DNA from: Chitinophagaceae bacterium
Lineage (GTDB): Bacteria > Bacteroidota > Bacteroidia > Chitinophagales > Chitinophagaceae
Reading direction: 5' to 3'
Assembly: GCA_016706055.1 (NCBI GenBank)
Contig: JADJKL010000011.1
Coordinates: forward strand, 1-64,000
DNA: 64,000 bases
Shown here: piece by piece, positions 36,237-45,652 of the stretch
Layout: each line of letters begins with the position of its first letter
Position numbering within the stretch: the first letter of the stretch is position 1
Position numbers and translations under genes: made by a program
Notes under the pieces: generated by a model
Told to the model about the DNA's origin: nothing
The model's input: only the letters and a program-made list of their open reading frames with translations
Databases searched by the model: none

Positions 36237-36366
36237 AAAGTTGGTATGATTTAGAAAATAAATTTGAAAAATAAGTGCGGCAAAGGTAAGGTTTTGTCAT
36301 TAATCCTAAAATGATGGCAACAAGCCATTTATAACCGTTATTCTACAACTATCAGACTTTTGGTGG

Positions 36367-36864
36367 CTACCTTCTTACAGCGTAAATCAACTCATCCTGA
36401 TATCCTCCATTTTTAAAAATGGTGTTTTCAAGTTTTGCTTCAAGTTTAAATCCAGCTTTCTCTAAAGCCTTCTGCGAAGCAATATTGGAACCAAAAGGAA
36501 TGGCAAAAATGCGACTAATGTCAAAAGTTTTGAAACCATAACTCACCATTTCTTTAATTGCCATAGTAATAATTCCTTTACCCCAGAATGGTTCTGCAAG
36601 CCAATATCCTAATTCAGCATTTTTACACATTATGTCATCTTGCGGAAAGATACCAATGCCTCCGCTTGCCTTTCCATTAATGTCAATTGTAAAAACCTGC
36701 GCCGGATTGAATTGCTTCATTTTTTCAATAAATCTTATTCCGGCTTCTTTTGTATACGGATGCGGAAAAACATTACGCATATTTTTTGCAATGTTGAAGT
36801 TGTTGCCATATTCAACCAGAGAATCAATATCAGATAGTGACCAAGGGCGAAGAGTGAATTGCAT
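36367..36864 (-). CDS. GNAT family N-acetyltransferase (RimJ/RimL-like)
   Basis: This protein of about 165 residues begins FTLRPWSLSDIDSLVEYGNN, typical of RimJ/RimL-type acetyltransferases. It contains the acetyl-CoA binding region GYWLAEPFWGKGIITMAIKEM, in which the Q/R-x-x-G-x-G/A loop appears as FWGKGI. The C-terminus is ASQKALEKAGFKLEA. I placed the start at the ATG (36864) because the upstream TTG adds a poorly conserved nine-residue tail. The acceptor is unknown: ribosomal-protein N-termini, other proteins and small amines are all possible in this family. Confidence 0.75.
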   Translation of the reverse strand: MQFTLRPWSLSDIDSLVEYGNNFNIAKNMRNVFPHPYTKEAGIRFIEKMKQFNPAQVFTIDINGKASGGIGIFPQDDIMCKNAELGYWLAEPFWGKGIITMAIKEMVSYGFKTFDISRIFAIPFGSNIASQKALEKAGFKLEAKLENTIFKNGGYQDELIYAVRR

Positions 36865-37081
36865 TTTTATATATGGAATGTGGTTATTCAAAAATATTAA
36901 AATTCAGGGTGATAACTAACACTTTGTTTTCGGCTGTAACACATGACAAAATAATAAAATCTCTCAAAATTTACCTTTAAAAAGTTTTATGCTACCGTAA
37001 ACTCAATTCATCTGGTTACTCAGGTTCATTCATCATACTTTGCTGGTGTGATTTGAAAATTTATATAATCATCTATTTATT

Positions 37082-38425
37082 ATGAAAAAGAATCTTTTAA
37101 TTGTCATGCTTGCATTTGTTAGTCCTGTTGTATTTGGTCAGCTTACGATTACCCCTGGAACACAATGGGTAAGCAGTGGATCGCCATATGTTGTATTAGA
37201 GGACATTGATTTCATAAATAATGGAATCATGTTACCAGGAAACAGTGTAGTAAAATTTACCGGCAATGCCAATAATAGTATTGGAGGAAGCACCGTTACT
37301 GGTTTTTTTGATTTGGAAATGGCTAAAACAGGAGCCAATAAACTTTTACTCGCCAATAATGCTAATATCGCTAAACGGGTATTGTTTACATCTGGTATAC
37401 TGGATCTGAATCTTTTTAAACTTACTCTTGCCGATACAGCATTACTGATAAATGAATCAGAAGCAAGCCGTATTACCGGACTTGCTGGCGGTGAGGTAGT
37501 AATTACTTCATCATTGAATGCTCCTGCTGGCATAAATGCGGGAAATCTTGGAGCCGTAATTACATCAGCATCCAATCTTGGAAATGTGGTTATCAAACGG
37601 GGCCATAAAGAGCAGTCAGGAACTGGTTTGTCTGGTAGTGTTCATCGATATTTTGATATTACTCCGGATAATAATGCAGCATTAGATGCAACTTTCCGGT
37701 ATTATTATTTTGATGCTGAAATGAATAGCCAGACAGAAAACAATCTGGCAATGTTCAAAAGTGTTGATGATGGTGTTAATTGGTCGAGCCAGAACTTTGG
37801 CAACCGAAATACAACAGAAAATTTTGTAGAGAATGCAGGTATCAATAGTTTTTCAAGATGGACGCTGTCTTCTGCATCAGGAGCACTTCCTGTTATTGGT
37901 CTTGAGTTTGACGCAAAGAGAATCAATAACAATCAAGTACAACTTAACTGGAAAACCCAGCAGGAATTTAATAATCTTGGTTTTAGCATTGAACGTAAAA
38001 AGGAAAATGAAAACAATTTCATTTCAAGAGGTTTTGTAAACTCTTTAGCAACCGGTGGTAACAGCACAATACCATTAGGATATTCCAAAATTGATATTAA
38101 TGATTATGCAGGTAAAACTTATTATTATCTGAAGCAACAAGATATTGACGGAAGGTTTTCTTACTCTGTTATTCGTGTTGTTGGAGGTTCGGATGCTACA
38201 ACTAGTTTAAAGGTATGGCCGGTTCCATCGGGTGGCGATGTCAATGTTTTATTATTTGGAATTGATAAAGATTTGTTGCAAGTGTTTGATATGAGTGGAA
38301 GATTAGTTCGGCAAATTTCAATTAAGAATAATACACAGGAAAAAATTAGTGGATTAGTTCCGGGTCATTATATTTTAAGATTAGCCGGGCAAAAGGATTT
38401 AACACAAAAGATTATTGTGCAATAA
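37082..38425 (+). CDS. T9SS cargo protein with C-terminal type A sorting domain
   Basis: The 447-residue protein has a signal peptide (MKKNLLIVMLAFVSPVVFG). A long beta-rich region with no recognised enzyme motifs follows. From about residue 275 there is a fibronectin-like segment (LEFDAKRINNNQVQLNWKTQ.. shortened) of the kind that often precedes sorting domains. The last 70 residues are a type IX sorting domain: VWPVPSGGDVNVL, LQVFDMSGRLVRQIS, GLVPGHYILRL and QKIIVQ. Such proteins cross the outer membrane by the type IX system and are anchored or released. It is followed after 41 bp by another exported protein gene, possibly cotranscribed. Confidence 0.83.
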   Translation: MKKNLLIVMLAFVSPVVFGQLTITPGTQWVSSGSPYVVLEDIDFINNGIMLPGNSVVKFTGNANNSIGGSTVTGFFDLEMAKTGANKLLLANNANIAKRVLFTSGILDLNLFKLTLADTALLINESEASRITGLAGGEVVITSSLNAPAGINAGNLGAVITSASNLGNVVIKRGHKEQSGTGLSGSVHRYFDITPDNNAALDATFRYYYFDAEMNSQTENNLAMFKSVDDGVNWSSQNFGNRNTTENFVENAGINSFSRWTLSSASGALPVIGLEFDAKRINNNQVQLNWKTQQEFNNLGFSIERKKENENNFISRGFVNSLATGGNSTIPLGYSKIDINDYAGKTYYYLKQQDIDGRFSYSVIRVVGGSDATTSLKVWPVPSGGDVNVLLFGIDKDLLQVFDMSGRLVRQISIKNNTQEKISGLVPGHYILRLAGQKDLTQKIIVQ

Positions 38426-38466
38426 ATAAATCAATTCTGAATTAATAATATTTTAAAACAAAAATT

Positions 38467-39507
38467 ATGAAGCTGTTAAACCAACTACTGATTACAGGCC
38501 TTTTATTTTTCACAACAAATTTAAATGCTCAGAATGTAGCTATAAATAATGATGGTGCAACACCTGATGCCAGTGCCATGTTAGAAGTGACTAGCCAGGA
38601 AAAGGGTTTTTTGCCACCAAGGATGAGGACAATTATGAGGCTGGCAATTGTTTCACCAGCAACGGGGCTTATGGTATACGATACAGATACACAAAGCTAT
38701 TGGTACCGGGGTGTGTCCTCATGGATAGAACTTAGCGATTATAATAATGGCCATTGGGAGACTAATAATCAAGTGTTTCCTGTAAACAGAAATAGATATT
38801 TTGTCGGAATTTCAAACAGCAATATTTATAATCCTTCTACTTATGGCGTTCTTGGACTCATGAAAGTGCATATGCAAAGTGACAATGTAGAGGATGTTTT
38901 GTCAATCCAAAGAAGAACTTCGGGTGTACCACAAAATGGAATAGGATCTGGTATTGTTTTTAGAACAGAACTGAATGATCAGATTATGACAACCTCTGGC
39001 CGAATCTCTTCAATTTTAGAAAATGTAAATACAGTTGCCAACAAAAGAACTGCTTTGCGGTTTCAGGTTTTAGGTCCTAACGATCTTAGTGACAATAATT
39101 TGTATTTTAATTTAGATGGCTTATCAGTTGGGTCACATTTACCAGCAGCAAGTATGTTAGATGTAAAAGGAACTATTAGCTTGACTGATGAAATAAATAA
39201 TCCATCAAAAACTGGTACGGCGAATTTACTGCCTGTATGTTATGGAAATGTAGAATCTGATGGCACAGTAAATACAGGTTCAAATAATTTTAGTATAGAC
39301 AAAACAGGTGTTGGCCGATATGTTATAACGATTTCATCGCATACATTTCATTACCAGACTTATCTCGCTACTGTCACACCATCGTTTGTCAGTACTCCTC
39401 GCATTGCAGTAACAACCAGTTTTAACGGCGACTTGATCGTTCGGGTATTTGATATTACAGGTAACCTGATTGATTGTAATTTTAATTTTGTAGTGCACAG
39501 ACCTTAA
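38467..39507 (+). CDS. Exported protein of unknown function
   Basis: The 346-residue protein has a signal peptide (MKLLNQLLITGLLFFTTNLNAQ). Its N-terminal segment has the pattern VAINNDGATPDASAMLEV followed by GFLPPRM and GLMVYDTDTQSYWYR. I have seen this pattern at the start of many Bacteroidota surface proteins that resemble phage-tail or adhesin-like fibres. The C-terminal half is beta-rich and has no sorting domain. The terminator at 39531-39556 ends this transcript. The function is unknown; cell-surface or extracellular display is inferred from the signal peptide and the T9SS neighbour. Confidence 0.65.
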   Translation: MKLLNQLLITGLLFFTTNLNAQNVAINNDGATPDASAMLEVTSQEKGFLPPRMRTIMRLAIVSPATGLMVYDTDTQSYWYRGVSSWIELSDYNNGHWETNNQVFPVNRNRYFVGISNSNIYNPSTYGVLGLMKVHMQSDNVEDVLSIQRRTSGVPQNGIGSGIVFRTELNDQIMTTSGRISSILENVNTVANKRTALRFQVLGPNDLSDNNLYFNLDGLSVGSHLPAASMLDVKGTISLTDEINNPSKTGTANLLPVCYGNVESDGTVNTGSNNFSIDKTGVGRYVITISSHTFHYQTYLATVTPSFVSTPRIAVTTSFNGDLIVRVFDITGNLIDCNFNFVVHRP

Positions 39508-39530
39508 AAGAATTTATTTGGAACATAAAA

Positions 39531-39556
39531 AACCCGGTCTTTCAACCGGGCTTTTT
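39531..39556. terminator. Bidirectional terminator between convergent genes
   Basis: CCCGGT (39533-39538) pairs with ACCGGG (39545-39550). There is a T-run on the plus side (39552-39556) and an A-run before the stem, which serves as a T-run on the minus strand. It separates the exported protein gene from the S9 peptidase gene that ends at 39558. Confidence 0.75.
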
Positions 39557-39557
39557 A

Positions 39558-42010
39558 TTAGAATCCTTTCTTATCATCCTTTTTCATTTTCTGATCAGGA
39601 TTTTTTACATATTTCTCTAACCACTGAAACTGTTCATTTAATAAATGTAGCAGGTTTTCTCTTCCTTGGTAGCCATGTGCCTCGTAAGGTAAGCTTAGAT
39701 ATTTTACTGTGCCTCCATTTCCTTTTATAGCATTAAACATTCTTTCGCTTTGTATAGGATAAGTACCGGTGTTATTATCCATTTCTCCATGCACTAGCAA
39801 TATTGGAGTTTTTATTTTATCGGCATTGCTAAATGGACTCATCTCATTATATAAATCAGGAGCCTGCCAGTAAGTGCGGTCTTCATTCTGAAAACCAAAT
39901 GGAGTTAATGTTCTGTTGTAAGCACCACTTCTTGCAATACCTGCTTTAAATAATTTAGTATGTGCTAAAAGATTTGCTGTCATGAATGCACCGTAACTAT
40001 GACCTCCAACTGACATACGGTTTTTGTCGCCAACACCAATAGAATCAAGCGTATTAACAGCTGCCTCAGCATTCATTGTTAATTGCTCTATAAAATCATC
40101 GTTTGGCTTTTTGTCTTTACCTGCTGCTACAATAGGCATTTCTGCATTATTGAAAACTGCATAACCTTGTGTTACGTAAAAGATAGGAGATCCGCCATTC
40201 ACCAATGTAAAACGATGTTCACTTCCACGAACCTGTGCAGCATCTGCAGCAGAGTTAAATTCTCTTGGATAAGCCCAAATGAAAACAGGAAGTTTGCCAT
40301 CACGGTCTTTATTGTAACCTTTTGGTAGGTATAAATCACCAGTTAGGTCAACGCCGTCAGCTCTTTTATATTTTATCTTTTCTTTCGTTACACCTTCCAT
40401 TTGTGGATATGGATTGGTGAATTGTGTAATTTGCCTGTCAGCAATTTTTGCTTTTAGGTTTTTGATCCAGTAATTAGGAACAACAGATTCACTTTCTTTT
40501 CTTGTAAGCAATTCAAGTTTGTCAGCATCTAAAACTTTTACGATGCTTTCATAAAAGCCTTCATTACTTCTCCAGATAATATCTGTTTTTTTAGTTGCAA
40601 GATCAAACGTTGCCAGAAATGGTAAGTCGCCTTTTGGTGAGCTTCCGGTTGTGTTATTCATTAATAACTTGGTACCATTATCTATTAATTTTACAACATC
40701 TCTTTTCCATTGATTTTGTTCAGTAATCGGATTGCCAGGGTTTGAGTAAGCATCTGTAACATTTCTCTCCATCAGTAAGCTTATTTCTCCTGTTGATGGA
40801 TTGTATTGACTGACTTGCGTTTTTTGTTTGCCCCTCAGACCTTCATTTACCATTGCGAAAGTTGCGTTGCCCCAGGCTACTCCCTGGTATCGCATTTGAG
40901 TTTTGAATAACTGTTTTGCTTCTGTATTGAATGGAGCAGGTAATGCGTATACTGCATCATGGAAATCAATATTCTTTTTAATCATGCCGCTGTCCAATGG
41001 CATACACCAGATTACTGTTGCCGCTTGATCGTCTCTCCAATCAAAACTTCGAGGTACCATCATTACATTATCATTTCCTGCCGGTGCGGTTTCGGATGAA
41101 GGGATGTCGGCTAAATGCTTAACGGTTTTTCCATTCATATCTGTAATTACATACGTAGAAGGGAAACCATTGGCCGGAACAGTATATGAGAAAGGTTTCT
41201 TTAATGTGCGGACAATCATATACTTTTTATCTGGAGAAATATTTGTGTTTGCATAAATTGCCGGGCTGCCAATTTTTGTTTCAGCACCATTTGTATTTTT
41301 TACCAATTGAGTAGTTGCATAAAACTCATAAAGTTTTTCATCGTACGGATTTTTAATAAGATCCTGATACGTTGGTCTTGGAGATGCTTTGCCATAATTT
41401 TCCTGAACAGTTGGTCCGGTAGGTACTGCAGGTCTTATTGGCGCAGCAGCAGCTGGTTTAATAATTGTTCTGTAAAGTAAAGTAGTAGCGTCATACCATT
41501 GAAAGCCTCCTGAAATTACATTTAGTGCTGCTTTATTTACTTTCATAGCTTTTTGTGTGGCTACGTCAATTACATACAAATCCACCTGTTTTGGAGTTGT
41601 ATTTGTAAAAGCAATTTTTTTATCATCTGGACTAAAAGAAACACTTCCTGCATAAAGCGGAGAAGGAAGACCAGTTATTTTATAATCTTTACCGGTTTGA
41701 ATATTGCGAAGCGAAAGTTCATTAATAAAATTCTGACGGCTTGGAGCAAAATTGGCAGGGTTGATTCGAAGACCAGCAATTTTTAATTCTGGCCTTGCCA
41801 GTTCTTCTACCGATGGATAACTGTCGCTTTGCATAAACAGCATCCAAATACCTTTATCATCCACTCTTACACCAGGTGTTGGTTTTGCTAATAGCATATC
41901 AGCAATATCTTTTGGTGGCATAGTGTAGCCGGCATCATCCTGTGCCGTTGTGGTAATTGTAAGTAGTAGAAAGAAAAGGGAAAAATCAGAGCATAACGTT
42001 TGGTAAGCAT
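39558..42010 (-). CDS. Secreted S9 prolyl-oligopeptidase-type peptidase, frameshift in signal peptide
   Basis: The main frame (39558-41921) encodes 787 residues: a beta-propeller-like N-terminal region and an alpha/beta-hydrolase catalytic domain. SVGGHSYGAFMTAN holds the nucleophile Ser (about 642 from the Met at 41921). LVHGEMDNNTGT carries the Asp and LPYEAHGYQGRE the His. As read, that frame has no signal peptide. One is encoded just upstream from an ATG at 42008-42010 (MLTKRYALIF) but in another frame; adding one base to the five-A run at 41981-41985 gives a normal signal ending ..TTTAQDDAGY and joins the frames into 817 residues. The C-terminus DQKMKKDDKKGF shares the terminal KGF with three other peptidases here. 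Confidence 0.85.
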
Positions 42011-42095
42011 AGAAAATATTTTAGTGAAACAAGATAAGTAAGAATTGAATAGCTTAATGAGCCGTTGAAATAAAATGTTATAAATAATGAGAAAG

Positions 42096-43361
42096 TTATT
42101 GTTTATAAACAATTCCATCTTTAATAACCAGTTTTATATTCCTTATATTTCTAATATCAACCGAAGGATCGCTTTGAACAGCAATCAGATCTGCAAGCAA
42201 ACCATTTTTTACTCTCCCAATCTTATCGGAATAGCCAAATACATCAGCATTAATGGATGTTGCAGATTTTAAAACATCTATTGGCTTCATACCATATTCT
42301 ACCATCAATTCCATTTCTCTTGCATTGTCGCCATGTTTATAAACACCTACATCACCACCCATACAAATGGTAACACCAGTTTTCAAGGCCATTGCAAAAG
42401 TTTTTTTCTTATTAGTAATTCTTGCTGGTTCAGCATCAATACCTTTCTTCCATCCTCTATATTGTGAAATTGCATCTCCTGCTGCCAAAGTTGGACATAG
42501 TGCAACACCTCTTTCTTTCATCAACTTAAATACTTCTTCATTTCCATCATCGCCGTGTTCAATTGTGGAAACACCTGCATTGATGGCTCTGGTCATCCCC
42601 TCAACTGTGGCGGCATGAACAACTACCTTTCGTCCACTATTTTTTGCAGTGCTAACGGCTATCTCTATTTCTTCTTGTGAAAAAGTTGGTTTGGCCTCTC
42701 CATCCTTTCCCCATCTGTAATCTGCATAAAGTTTTATCAAATCAGCTCCATTTTTTATTTGGGTTAAAACTTCATTTATCAGTTCAACTCTTCCGGCTAC
42801 TTCTGCAGCGCCTTGTGGCAATTCAATTTCAGGATTTTCACTTTTTGGTCCATAAGTTCCTTTTAAAACGATAGCTCTTGTTGCAATAATCATCCTTGGA
42901 CCAGGTATAACTCCTTTCTCAATCGTTCTTTTCAATCCGGCATCATCATACATAGCACCTTCTGTTCCCAAATCTCTTACAGTTGTAAAACCGGCCATCA
43001 ATGTTGCTTTGGCATGATTGGTGGCTCTGGCTATTCTTTCTGCTCTTGATTCTTTCAATACCTGATCATCCCAGCTAGTTTCATTGTAAGGATGAAGGAA
43101 TAAATGGGAATGACCTTCAATTAATCCAGGTAATAATGTCTGCCCTTTTAATTCAATTATTTCAGTTCCGGAAGGAAGTTTAAATTTCATGGGGCCTGCA
43201 TTTTCAATTGTATTGTTCTTTATAAGCACCACCCAATCTGTATGCATTTGTTCGCCATCAAAAACACGGTCGGGTTTTAGTAGTATATATTTGTCATTTA
43301 CTTGACCAAAGCATGACAAAACAGAAATCAGGTAAATAGCAGTGATCAAAATTCTTTTCAT
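42096..43361 (-). CDS. Exported amidohydrolase (imidazolonepropionase-like)
   Basis: The 421-residue protein has a signal peptide (MKRILITAIYLISVLSCFGQ) and a metal-dependent amidohydrolase TIM-barrel. LLPGLIEGHSHLFLHP holds the H-x-H metal ligands, KVVVHAATVEG and STIEHGDDG the further His ligands, and MGGDVGVYKHGDN the catalytic Asp. Exported members of this subfamily are often prolidase-like or Xaa-Pro/Xaa-Arg dipeptidases; the substrate is not deducible. It lies 85 bp upstream of the S9 peptidase on the same strand, so two exported hydrolases may be expressed together. It is divergent from the trp operon, whose promoter lies in the 57 bp between its start and the leader peptide. Confidence 0.8.
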   Translation of the reverse strand: MKRILITAIYLISVLSCFGQVNDKYILLKPDRVFDGEQMHTDWVVLIKNNTIENAGPMKFKLPSGTEIIELKGQTLLPGLIEGHSHLFLHPYNETSWDDQVLKESRAERIARATNHAKATLMAGFTTVRDLGTEGAMYDDAGLKRTIEKGVIPGPRMIIATRAIVLKGTYGPKSENPEIELPQGAAEVAGRVELINEVLTQIKNGADLIKLYADYRWGKDGEAKPTFSQEEIEIAVSTAKNSGRKVVVHAATVEGMTRAINAGVSTIEHGDDGNEEVFKLMKERGVALCPTLAAGDAISQYRGWKKGIDAEPARITNKKKTFAMALKTGVTICMGGDVGVYKHGDNAREMELMVEYGMKPIDVLKSATSINADVFGYSDKIGRVKNGLLADLIAVQSDPSVDIRNIRNIKLVIKDGIVYKQ

Positions 43362-43380
43362 TCACTAAAGCTAAAAATAA

Positions 43381-43411
43381 TTGGGCAATAATGAATTTGC
43401 TTTTATATTTG
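43381..43411 (+). promoter_or_regulatory. Promoter of the trp operon
   Basis: TTG at 43381-43383, a 20-nt spacer, and TATATTTG at 43404-43411 match the Bacteroidota major sigma factor consensus (TTG-N19/20-TAnnTTTG). The leader-peptide ATG begins only 8 nt after this -7 element, so the leader peptide would be translated from an almost leaderless RNA. Confidence 0.7.
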
Positions 43412-43418
43412 TCCTGTA

Positions 43419-43475
43419 ATGATACAGATAGCAAACAAAATATGGTGGTGGCATACAACTCGAATGGGGCTGTAA
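43419..43475 (+). CDS. trpL: trp operon leader peptide
   Basis: The 18-codon frame encodes MIQIANKIWWWHTTRMGL, with three consecutive TGG codons at 43443-43451 and a TAA at 43473-43475. It sits between a consensus promoter and a hairpin terminator immediately upstream of trpE. Runs of Trp codons in a short frame at this position are the hallmark of ribosome-mediated trp attenuation, as established in enterobacteria. Tryptophan is otherwise rare, so three in a row by chance is unlikely. It has no Shine-Dalgarno sequence. Confidence 0.82.
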   Translation: MIQIANKIWWWHTTRMGL

Positions 43476-43538
43476 TGTAATTACTGTATTTGAAAAAATA
43501 TATTCAAGCCCCGACAGAGTTCGGGGCTTTTAATTTTT
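43466..43538 (+). promoter_or_regulatory. trp attenuator (antiterminator and terminator stems)
   Basis: The terminator stem is AAGCCCCGA (43506-43514) with TCGGGGCTT (43521-43529), followed by TTAATTTTT, ending 6 nt before the trpE start codon. GGGGCT at 43466-43471, which covers the last sense codons of the leader peptide, can instead pair with AGCCCC at 43507-43512 and would prevent the terminator. A ribosome stalled at the Trp codons leaves GGGGCT free and allows readthrough. A ribosome reaching the leader stop codon covers it and permits termination. This is the classical logic with a two-state fold. Confidence 0.75.
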
Positions 43539-43543
43539 AGGGC

Positions 43544-44955
43544 ATGAAGAAAATAGAAATAAATACCTCTTGCAAAAGGCTGTTGGCCGATGTTTTTACA
43601 CCGGTTAGCATTTACCTGCGTTTAAGAGATCGGTTCAGGGATACCATATTATTGGAAAGTACAGATCATCATAGTTCGGAGAATAGCTATTCTTTTATAT
43701 GCATCAATGCAATTGGTGGTATGGAAATCAGTTCAAAGGAATCTGTTGAATTCAAATTACCCGGGAGAAATCCTGAGAAAGTCAGTTTAAAAAATAAAAA
43801 TGAAGTTCCTCAGTTGCTATGGGAGTTTATGCAAAAATTTGATATTAAAAGGGAGAAACAAAAGAAGAAAAATTTGCACAAGGTTTATTTGGTTATACAA
43901 CATATGATGCGGTGCAGTTTTTTGATACGGTAAGCCTCACAACTCGCAGCCCAAATCTCGAAGCTATTCCACTAATGCGTTACAGGCTTTATCAATATGT
44001 AATTGCTATTAATCATTTTAAAGACGAATTATTTATCTGTGAAAACAAAATTGCAGGTATTGAAAGCGATGTGGCGGTTGTAGAATCATTGATAAGAAGT
44101 AAAGATGTTCCTGTTTATCCTTTTTCTTCAAAAGGAGAGGAGTTGACAAATATGACGGATGAGGAATATAAAATGATGGTGGAAAAAGGAATTGCCAGTT
44201 GTCATAGAGGTGATGTGTTCCAGATAGTGTTAAGCAGAAGATTTCAGCAAAAATTTATTGGCGATGAGTTCAATGTGTACCGGGCATTACGGAGTGTAAA
44301 TCCATCGCCGTATTTATTCTTCTTTGATTATGGTGATTATAAGTTGATGGGGTCTTCACCCGAAGCACAAATAGTTGTACAAGATGGTCAGGCTATATTA
44401 CATCCCATTGCCGGCACATTTAAAAGAACTGGTGATGACGAAGCTGATAAAAAAGCAACAGAAAGACTGCTTGAAGATGCAAAAGAAAATGCGGAGCATG
44501 TTATGCTGGTTGATTTAGCTAGAAATGATTTAAGTCGTGTTTGCGATGAGGTTTCTGTAGCTCAATACCGTCAGGTGCAATATTTTCATGTCATTCACTT
44601 GGTGAGTGAAGTAAAAGCTAAAGTGAGAGAAAACAGTAACCCATTTGAGTTGATGGCAAAGACTTTTCCTGCCGGAACATTAAGTGGTGCACCAAAGTTC
44701 AAAGCAATGGAATTAATTGACAGTTATGAACCAACTGCAAGAAGTTATTATGGCGGTGCAATCGGTTTTATGGGATTTGACGGGAGCTGCAATCATGCAA
44801 TCATGATCAGAACATTTTTAAGTCAGCATAATACATTGACATATCAGGCGGGAGCCGGAGTTGTAGCGGCAAGCAATCCCGAGAATGAACTACAAGAAGT
44901 GAATAATAAATTGGGAGCTTTAAAAAAAGCGATTGACCTCGCAAAAGATATTTAA
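43544..44955 (+). pseudogene. trpE: Anthranilate synthase component I, one-base frameshift
   Basis: Repaired, this encodes 470 residues, the normal TrpE length. The enzyme makes anthranilate from chorismate and glutamine-derived ammonia. The N-terminal feedback domain includes LLESTDHHSSENSYSFIC, where the LLES motif contributes to Trp binding in known enzymes. The catalytic domain includes RALRSVNPSPYLFFFDYGDY, GSSPEAQIVV, HPIAGTFKRTGDDEAD and AGTLSGAPKFKAMELID. One A is missing in the run 43860-43863: with it, the frame reads KEEKFAQGLFGYTTYDAVQFF across the join. As read, translation stops at 43933. It is the first structural gene of the operon, 2 bp from trpG. Confidence 0.85.
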
Positions 44956-44957
44956 GT

Positions 44958-45539
44958 ATGAAGATTTTAGTTTTTGATAATTACGATTCGTTTACGTACA
45001 ACCTTGTGCATTTAGTGGAGAAGATCACACATGAAAAAGTGGATGTATTTCGAAACGACCAGATTGCTTTGGAGAAAGTAAAAGAATATGATAAAATAAT
45101 TTTATCACCCGGTCCGGGTATTCCGGAAGAAGCAGGTTTATTGTTGCCTTTGATAAAAGAATATGCTTCAACGAAATCAATTCTTGGTGTTTGTCTCGGT
45201 CACCAAGCAATTGGTGAGGCTTTTGGCGGATCATTGATTAATCTTTCAACAGTTTATCATGGTGTAGCAACGCCGATTGAAGTAGATGAAAGTAAAAAGA
45301 GTAAACTATTTGAAGGAATGAACAAAACAATTGAAGTAGGTCGTTATCATAGTTGGATTATTGATGAAAAGAATTTTCCAGCGGAGTTAGAAATTACAGC
45401 AAGAGATGAGAATAATTATATCATGGCATTGCAACATAAAAAATATGATGTGCAGGGTGTACAGTTTCATCCGGAAAGTATATTGACGCCGGATGGAGAA
45501 GTGATTATGAGAAATTGGTTGAAGCCCCCAACCCCCTAA
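44958..45539 (+). CDS. trpG: Anthranilate synthase component II (glutamine amidotransferase)
   Basis: The 193-residue class I glutamine amidotransferase supplies ammonia to TrpE. The nucleophile is Cys 79 in GVCLGHQAIG, and the His/Glu of the triad are in VQFHPESILTP. SPGPGIPEEAG forms the oxyanion region. The last residues KPPTP come from the repeat element that starts at 45522: the codons CCC CCA ACC CCC TAA belong to it, so the natural C-terminus was probably replaced when the element arrived. It starts 2 bp after the trpE stop codon. Confidence 0.92.
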   Translation: MKILVFDNYDSFTYNLVHLVEKITHEKVDVFRNDQIALEKVKEYDKIILSPGPGIPEEAGLLLPLIKEYASTKSILGVCLGHQAIGEAFGGSLINLSTVYHGVATPIEVDESKKSKLFEGMNKTIEVGRYHSWIIDEKNFPAELEITARDENNYIMALQHKKYDVQGVQFHPESILTPDGEVIMRNWLKPPTP

Positions 45540-45652
45540 AGGGGGCTTTGGTTAACTTAAACCGAAAAATTATTTAGGGTATTTGTAAATTAAAGATTGA
45601 CTAAACATTTTTATAACTTATAAAACTAAGTTCCCCTTTAGGGGACAGGGGC
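45522..45652. repeat. Palindromic element in the trpG-trpD gap
   Basis: The 131-bp element is flanked by inverted copies of a G/C-rich palindrome. The left copy contains CCCCCTAAAGGGGG (45532-45545) inside AAGCCCCC..GGGGGCTT. The right copy contains CCCCTTTAGGGG (45633-45644), followed by ACAGGGGC directly before the trpD ATG. The right end in reverse complement matches the left end apart from small gaps. The left copy supplies the trpG stop codon. Confidence 0.7.
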
